This document shows, piece by piece, positions 58,418 to 64,000 of a stretch of DNA of 64,000 bases. Position 1 is the first letter of the stretch. Every line of letters begins with the position of its first letter. Under the pieces are notes generated by a model, which did no database searches, was not told where the DNA came from, and saw nothing but the letters and a program-made list of their open reading frames with translations. This DNA is from Parascedosporium putredinis (lineage: Eukaryota; Ascomycota; Sordariomycetes; Microascales; Microascaceae): NCBI GenBank assembly GCA_949357655.1, contig CASHTG010000013.1:62001-126000 (forward strand), given 5' to 3'. The position numbers and the translations under genes were made by a program.

Positions 58418-60566
58418 CTACCCCATCTCGAGGTTGAAAATACTGTTAAACGCTTCCCCATTGCCCATATCCTCCGCCGTCATATCCATGCCCAACGTGT
58501 CCATGACCGAGAAAAACGTGTTGAACGCCGCCGACGCATCGCCACCATCGATGGCGGCAAAATCAAGTTCGTCAAACGATTCCGCCGCCGTCGCCGCGCC
58601 GTCCACCAGCGCCATCGCTCTGCAAAAGGATGTGGGATAGGAAATAGTTGGCCGAGCCGCTCCCCAATCTTCTGATCTGCCCAGGTGATGGACCCCAGGC
58701 CTCTTTCGTGTGGTTTGGAAGTTTGTCCTGGCCTTTCGGCGTCCTCTTGCCGCTGCGCCTGCGCCTGTTGTCGAAACTGCGCCTTGACTTCTTGCTTGAG
58801 CCCCTGGATCTTGGTGTAGACTAGGCGACACCCGCCGAATTTATACTTCATCGAGTTGATGACCGAGATTATCATCTCTAATTCTTCCGCTCTTTCCGCT
58901 TCCGCCTGCGCGGAGTCGGATTTAAAGTAGATGAGCGGAATAGCAGCTACCAGGGACAGAAATCCGTGAATCGAGGGCAGATATTGCGTCTGCTCCCGAT
59001 AAAAGATCTCTTCGTAGATTCTAGCCAGGGCCGACGCCGCAATCACCGAAATCAGAGGGGGTTTCCAGTACTGGCGTGCCTGCTTCCCGACCATCTGCGT
59101 TAATATGATGGCGACGAAGTAGTAAATGTGGAGCTCGGAGATGTGGCGGTTGAATGGTTGCCGAGTTTCGTCGCGGTCAAAGAGCCGCACTTCGTCTGGC
59201 AAATCGTGGATCCATTCGCATAACCTGTCAATAAAGTGCAGCGTCTGCTCCCCGGATACGACCTGCTTCTGGATCGTCATCTCGGCGATCCGGCCGACAA
59301 TCTCGATGACGGGTATTACGCGCGTAAAAGTCGTGGCGTATATGGCTTTGTGTGGGAAGTCGTCGGCAGTCAGTGCTTGCACGTCGCAGCACTCCACCCT
59401 CAAGGAACCGAGCCGTCCCCAGCACGCCACCATCATCCGCTCGGCGTTCTATTTTAAATAAAAAGAGTTAGCCCTTTGCTTGAAATTTGAAAGATGAGGG
59501 AAAAGCGAAAAAAGGTAAGAGGGATATTTATGTGGCCGTACCGCCAGGAACCAAAAGATCCTCCGGAGACACGATGCCTGAGGGTGCCCCTCGTACGTCG
59601 ACCGGCGATGCAGTCCAATCTGGAGTGCAAGGCGGATAGCGCTACCAAGCCATTGCCAAGGCCCATCAAGCGTAACCACGTTGGTAGGTACGCTGCTCCA
59701 GCAGGATAAAAGACACATGGCCTTGAGATTGACGATGACATCCGTCTCGTAGTTTAGGTACAGTAGCGTTTTCACTTTTTCGTAAAAGATAAAAGAAGCC
59801 GTCGGCCCATCTCTATCCTGCCGTACGAGGCTTCCCGAAAGACACACGGCCTGCAAAAGAAGCACCGAGGCGTTGGGCCCCGCGACATCCTGCGGGTCCA
59901 CGACGGGCGTGGCCGAAAAGACATTGTTGAAGTAATCGTCAATCAAGGCGGCGAGGAGTGCGGGCCGGGGTAGCTCCGCTGCTTGCGTCGCACGCAAGAT
60001 GGCTTCCTTGGCACGGCTCAGGTACTGCGGAGCATGGCTGAGGGAAGGGGGTGGTAGCGTCGTGCGACATGACCGAGCTGCTATCGATGTAGCCATCGGT
60101 GGGTGTCCGCGCCAAGCCGGCCGTGCCTGCGAACGAGGAGGTCTCGTGGGACTTTGCGGGGACGGGATGCCTAGGTCCTGGTACGCCGCGTCGACGGTGG
60201 GCGAGGGCGAATGAGGTACGTGGGTGGTGCCGATGGCGTGGGGAGGCTTGCGCCGAGCTCTCACCCCATGTCGGCGCCTATAACGTGCGTTAGGGAATGG
60301 GGAAGGAAAAAGAAAAGCCGCGGCACAGGGGTGGCTTGAACAAAAGAAACAACGAAACGGAACTAACACGCATTGTTGGTTGGAGCGCCGACAGTTGGCA
60401 CAGCAGCTATCGGGGCGATCTTGAAGGTCACATTTGACCTGTGAGGAGTGATTAGGGAATTCTGCACACAAAGTCGGCAGGCGCACGCAGGGTGTCTGCA
60501 TACCTTTCTCGCGTGACACTGTACGCAGACTATGTGGGCTCGGTTACCGGGTCTTTGCTGCATCAT
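58418..60566 (-). CDS. Zn2Cys6 transcription factor, fungal-specific domain
   Basis: 633 aa from exons 60504-60566, 60368-60438, 59542-60277 and 58418-59448. The DNA-binding domain is split by introns: CVQCHARKVKCD, then PDSCCANCRRSNQQC, which gives C-x2-C-x6-C and the second three cysteines of a binuclear zinc cluster. The long fungal transcription-factor regulatory domain follows (LLLQAVCLSGSLVRQD, WQWLGSAIRLALQIGLHR, RRIFWFLA). The C-terminus is acidic (FDELDFAAIDGGDAS, MDMTAEDMGNGEAF), fit for activation. One frame break at AAAA (+) 58624-58627; adding a base joins the acidic tail. It is the likely regulator of the neighbouring enzyme genes and is divergent from the SDR gene. Confidence 0.85.
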
Positions 60567-61226
60567 GCCTTGCTGGAACGGATCTCCAAGGGCGGCTGGT
60601 GTAGGCTCTTCGATGCCGAAGAGGGACAGGGCTAGGAAGACGGCAAATGCGCTGGCAGGGGAAAAAGGAAGAGCGGCTCTTTCTGCAAGGATAACAAAAG
60701 TGCAAAGATCCACTGCAGGACAGTGATGTCGGGATCAATATAGTCGTTTCGGTATTTCCGTCCCGAGGTCAAAATTCGATAAATCTTTCTCCGCGTCAGG
60801 GGAACAACGTCACCAAGTTCCGAGGGTCATGATGGTAAGAAAAATGTCAACGCGGGGAAGCTGCATTTCCCCCAAGACAGCCTTTCACATGGTGGAGGAA
60901 GGCGGGGAGGCTGCAAAACTAGTCCCGAAGTGGTCCAGTGGCATCCACCCCCATCAATCTTATTTGTTCAGGAATCTGTGGGGAAATGTGGGAATGCCGA
61001 GTGCCGAGCGCCGAAGATAGTGCTGGGAAGGAGCGAACGTTGGAGCCCTTTCGTGACTGCCTTGTAGAGTCTTGGCTAGTCGTCGATTCGTGGAAGGTGC
61101 GGAGGGGGTATAAGATGTGGAACACATAAAAATCCAGGGTTCTGATTCACACGTTTTGTCACTGCACTAACCCGTTTTTCCTTCTTTTTCCTTCTTAACT
61201 CCTTTCTTCCGTGTCTCCTATTCACC
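60567..61226. promoter_or_regulatory. Bidirectional regulator/SDR promoter with CGG-type motifs
   Basis: Between the divergent starts of the Zn2Cys6 regulator and the SDR. It holds CGG-N5-CCG at 60750-60760, CCCGAAGTG at 60924-60932, and CCG-N4-CCG-N4-CCG at 60997-61013. CGG triplets in such spacing are the usual targets of Zn2Cys6 proteins. TATAA at 61109-61113 and a CT-rich tract at 61170-61215 precede the SDR start. Binding by this regulator is inferred. Confidence 0.55.
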
Positions 61227-62003
61227 ATGCCCGTTGCCATCGTAACCGGATCCTCTCAAGGCATTGGGCGAGCCATAGCCCTTCGCCTCGCAGACGATGG
61301 AAACGATATCGTCATCAACGACATGGAGAGCCAAAGGGAAAACCTCAACACTCTGGCCACCGAGATTGAGCAGAAGAAGCGACGCGCGCTGATCGTGGTA
61401 GGAGACGTGAGCCGCGAACAAGACGTTGACCATTTACTCGAGCAAACCATTTCCACGTTTGGCGAGCTCAACATCATGATTGCCAACGCCGGCATCATCG
61501 TGATGAAGGACCTACAAAGCATCACGGTGGAAGAGTTTGACCGCGTCCAGGCCGTCAACGTGCGCGGGGTATTTCTGTGTTACCAAAAGGCCGCCAAGCA
61601 GATGATCAAGCAAGGCAAGGGCGGTCGCATCGTAGGCGCTTGCTCGATCTCGGGCTATCGTCCGGAGCCCTCGGCCCTGGCGTACGGGGTGAGCAAGTGG
61701 GCTGTGCGCGGTCTGACGCAGGCGTCCGCCATCGAGCTCGGGCCGCACGGGATCAACGTCAACGCGTACTGTCCTGGAATGGTCAAGACGAGCATGTGGG
61801 ACCAGATCGATGAGTCTATCACCGACAAGTACGGGGTGCCCAGAGGCACGGCGTGGCAGCGGGGTGTGCAGGAGAGGCCCGCGATGAAGAAGCCCTCGAC
61901 GCCCGAGGACATTGCTGGCTGCGTGAGCTTTCTCGTGGGCAAGGATTCGCACCTGATTACTGGTCAAAGCGTGATCATTGACGGTGGAATCCACTTTTCG
62001 TAG
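61227..62003 (+). CDS. Short-chain dehydrogenase/reductase
   Basis: 258 aa, single exon, frame intact. Classical SDR: cofactor motif VTGSSQGIGRAIA (T-G-x3-G-x-G), GDVSRE, NAGI, catalytic Ser in ACSISGY, Tyr and Lys in AYGVSKWAV, and the C-terminal TGQSVIIDGG. The layout is closest to acetoin/diacetyl-reductase-like or related ketone/alcohol SDRs. An acidic residue at the end of the second strand (INDME) suggests NAD(H) over NADP(H), with moderate certainty. It shares a promoter region with the regulator, which supports a role in the same pathway. It could interconvert a secondary alcohol and the ketone used by the BVMO. Confidence 0.9.
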   Translation: MPVAIVTGSSQGIGRAIALRLADDGNDIVINDMESQRENLNTLATEIEQKKRRALIVVGDVSREQDVDHLLEQTISTFGELNIMIANAGIIVMKDLQSITVEEFDRVQAVNVRGVFLCYQKAAKQMIKQGKGGRIVGACSISGYRPEPSALAYGVSKWAVRGLTQASAIELGPHGINVNAYCPGMVKTSMWDQIDESITDKYGVPRGTAWQRGVQERPAMKKPSTPEDIAGCVSFLVGKDSHLITGQSVIIDGGIHFS

Positions 62004-62562
62004 GTAAGTGTGATTGAAAGGCGTGTTTTGAGGAGTGGTGCTTCATTTTTGGTTCGTAATGCTAACGATCATGACTAGAGGGTGAACGGTGGGCTGCTTG
62101 GATTCCAGCTCAAATTCCCATTACATAGAAATACATGTCGACGAAGAACCGTGCAGCTGTATGAAGTTGTGGTACGCGCATCGCTTAGACTTGGGATTTG
62201 AGCATCGATGTCTAGAATTGTCCCGATACTTTCTCCGCCAAGTCAGCTGTAGATAGACCCTTATGTCCCGTATCCTTCCCGTGGAGCTTGGGTAGCTATC
62301 ACTCCTCTAATCAACTACCCATGAATGGATAGTAACTCACCTGAACTCAGGGGCTGGACATAAACATGTGGATTGTTGGTATCCCGCTACCTACGGTGTC
62401 GTCTCTAGATGTATCAGCTGAGATCATTGTTAGAATTTACACGATACTGGCGTTGTCGTGGGGTCTATTGTTTGAATAGATCAATATGGAAATTACTGTG
62501 GGACTAGCTATGATAAACTACATGCTTCGCATACAAAAGCTACTCATTTTCCCATCATCCCA
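62004..62562. other. Convergent intergenic region
   Basis: It lies between the SDR and FMO 3' ends. No gene seen. Confidence 0.5.
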
Positions 62563-64000
62563 CTAGTTCCCTTGAACCAGCGGCTTATCCTGATCGATAT
62601 CAGGGCGAACAGACGCCACGAATGCCTTGAGTTCAGCAAATCCTTTGTGCCATTTCTCGTCAAAGGCCACCATCTTGGGCAAGCCAGCGGATTCCAAGTC
62701 TCTGTTGACGGATTCGAGTATCTCCTCGGCGTAGGCAATATCCTGGAGCGAGAGGCTGTGAAACTTGACAGCCGGGTCTTGGTTTGCCTTTCGCGTTAGG
62801 TGCGCCTGATACATTTCGTCTCGCGGCGGCAGCTTCGCCTCTCCCTTGAATATTCTGGCGAGGATCCGCGCTTGGAAGTCAAAGAGGGAAAATGTGGAGG
62901 TGTTGTACTGGACGCCGACGAACGCGAGGGTAGGGTCGGGGATGTAGAAGATGTCTTTGTGTAGATTGTGGAGCGTGTACCCGTCCGAGGTGATGATGAG
63001 TTGGTCGTCGGCCGCGTCTACGGCGACTGCTGGCTTCTGAAGCTCGCCGAGAAATGGGTAGGTTGTGATGTACCCTGTTGCGACAACCACGTGGTGGATT
63101 CCGGTGATCTCGCGGCCGTTTCGTAGAACAACTTTGCCCGGTATCGGCTCTCCAGAACTCAATGCATCCTGTTGATTTACATCAGAGTCCGGATCAAGAA
63201 TAAATTCCTGGACATCGGGCACTCGCTCGCAACTCTCTGCCAGCCCCTCCTGACGAGCCGTGTTGGCCCTCGTAACATCACGAGTAATCTGGTACGTTTT
63301 ACCGCCAACCTTGTCTATTTCGTTTGCAATGTCATAAGACGACACCCCAGCGCCCACGATGAGCACGGTAGAATTTTCGTACGGCTTCGGCGACCGGTAC
63401 GTCTTAGAGTGCGTCACGCGGTCCGGATACCGTTCCTTCCATTCCGCGAGACCGGGAATCTCTGGAACCCGCGGGACGTCGTAGTGCCCGCTGGCGACCA
63501 CGACGGCGTCAAAAGCCCAATGTTGGGTTTCAAAGTGGAAGGCGTCATCGTCGCGTACAAACTTTTGGTGCGCACGTTCCACTGCGTGGCGCCGGCAGGC
63601 TTGGAGATGTTCTCTACGCGAGTCCAGAAGTGGACGTGATCCAGCACGCGGTACTGCTGGGCAAGCTCCCCAATGTAGTCCTTGACCTGCTCCGCGGTGA
63701 TTACCTTATCGGTTCCCTCGGGCCACTCGAGAAGGCTACTGCGCATCACGGCCGTACCAATGTTATTCTTCAGCCCCGCATAGCACGGGCCCGGCGACGC
63801 GAAGTAGACGGATGTTTCGTCCGCCGTCAGGTGATCGGGGATAGAGACGTATTGCGAGGCCGCCGGGGAGGAACCACGTGGGGAAAGGAGGCGTCAGAGG
63901 AGGACGAGGGTCGTACACCCACACCCCGCCCACGTTGCCGCTGCGCTCGAACACGGTGACGTTGAACCCGGCGAGGAGGAGATGAGAGGCTGTCGAGACC
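62563..64000 (-). CDS. FMO-type flavin monooxygenase, 5' end cut by window
   Basis: The protein enters from the right edge already inside the FAD domain (HLLLAGFNVTVFERSGNVGG), so the first residues and start codon lie beyond 64000. Further features: VYFASPGPCYAGLKNN, VVVASGHYDVPRVPEIPGL, the second nucleotide-binding motif VLIVGAGVSSYDIANEI, and VVATGYITTYPF. These fit flavin-containing monooxygenases (N- or S-oxygenation), distinct from the BVMO upstream: the Y-x-D-R-V-x-H-S-x2-Y region resembles the FMO fingerprint. Frame breaks: two bases are needed around 63870-63893 (GGGG and AACC runs on +) and one at TTTT 63563-63566. Its stop is at 62563. Confidence 0.8.

Noticed and set aside
1..64000. 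tRNA, rRNA or CRISPR features
   Set aside because: No cloverleaf-like arrangement with a GTTCRA-type T-loop, no ribosomal sequence and no spaced direct-repeat array was recognised; a covariance-model scan was not possible.

Overview
The window looks like nuclear DNA of a filamentous ascomycete (Pezizomycotina, probably Sordariomycetes). Most genes have short GT-AG introns of about 40-170 nt with CTAAC/CTGAC-type branch sites. The families are typical of such fungi: HeLo-type proteins, ankyrin-CorA proteins, DUF1996, DUF6594, an Ecm33-like GPI protein, a Pth11/rhodopsin-type receptor and a Zn2Cys6 regulator. I see no tRNA, rRNA, CRISPR array or intact transposon. Species cannot be named from sequence alone. 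|| The dominant oddity is technical or evolutionary. Almost every long gene is split by frame changes that all need ADDED bases, usually one base in or beside a short homopolymer. After adding them, the exon lengths of the spliced models below sum to multiples of three and known motifs line up. I count roughly 40-45 such sites in 20 genes. Recurrent homopolymer undercalling in the assembly is the simplest explanation, so I annotate these genes as probably intact and name each site. Positions are given on the + strand. || Layout. 0.4-9 kb: a head-to-head pair, a HeLo-pseudokinase (-) and a kinase-Sel1-ankyrin-membrane protein (+), followed by an unknown gene and a phosphotransferase relic with an in-frame stop. 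9.6-19.7 kb: cell-surface and transport genes (cysteine-rich surface protein, MFS transporter, Ecm33-like protein, polytopic membrane protein, DUF1996 secreted protein). 19.7-22 kb: gene-poor, A+T-rich. 22-27.4 kb: a large ankyrin-CorA-like protein with two almost identical repeats. 27.5-46 kb: mixed genes (methyltransferase, aldo-keto reductase, three small proteins, alpha/beta hydrolase, secreted peroxidase, F-box protein, and a divergent pair of a STAND-type N-terminal protein and a DUF6594 membrane protein). 46.3-64 kb: a run of cluster-like genes (O-methyltransferase, Pth11-like receptor, Baeyer-Villiger monooxygenase, MFS permease, carboxymuconolactone-decarboxylase-like protein, Zn2Cys6 regulator, short-chain dehydrogenase, FMO running off the right edge). 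|| How they may work together (inference). The left part resembles fungal allorecognition or immunity neighbourhoods: a HeLo domain beside a kinase-ankyrin receptor-like protein, plus ankyrin-CorA. The right part resembles a regulated catabolic or secondary-metabolite tailoring cluster with no polyketide or peptide synthase in view. Several promoters there carry clustered CCGA/CCGAAGT motifs, which could be sites for the cluster regulator.
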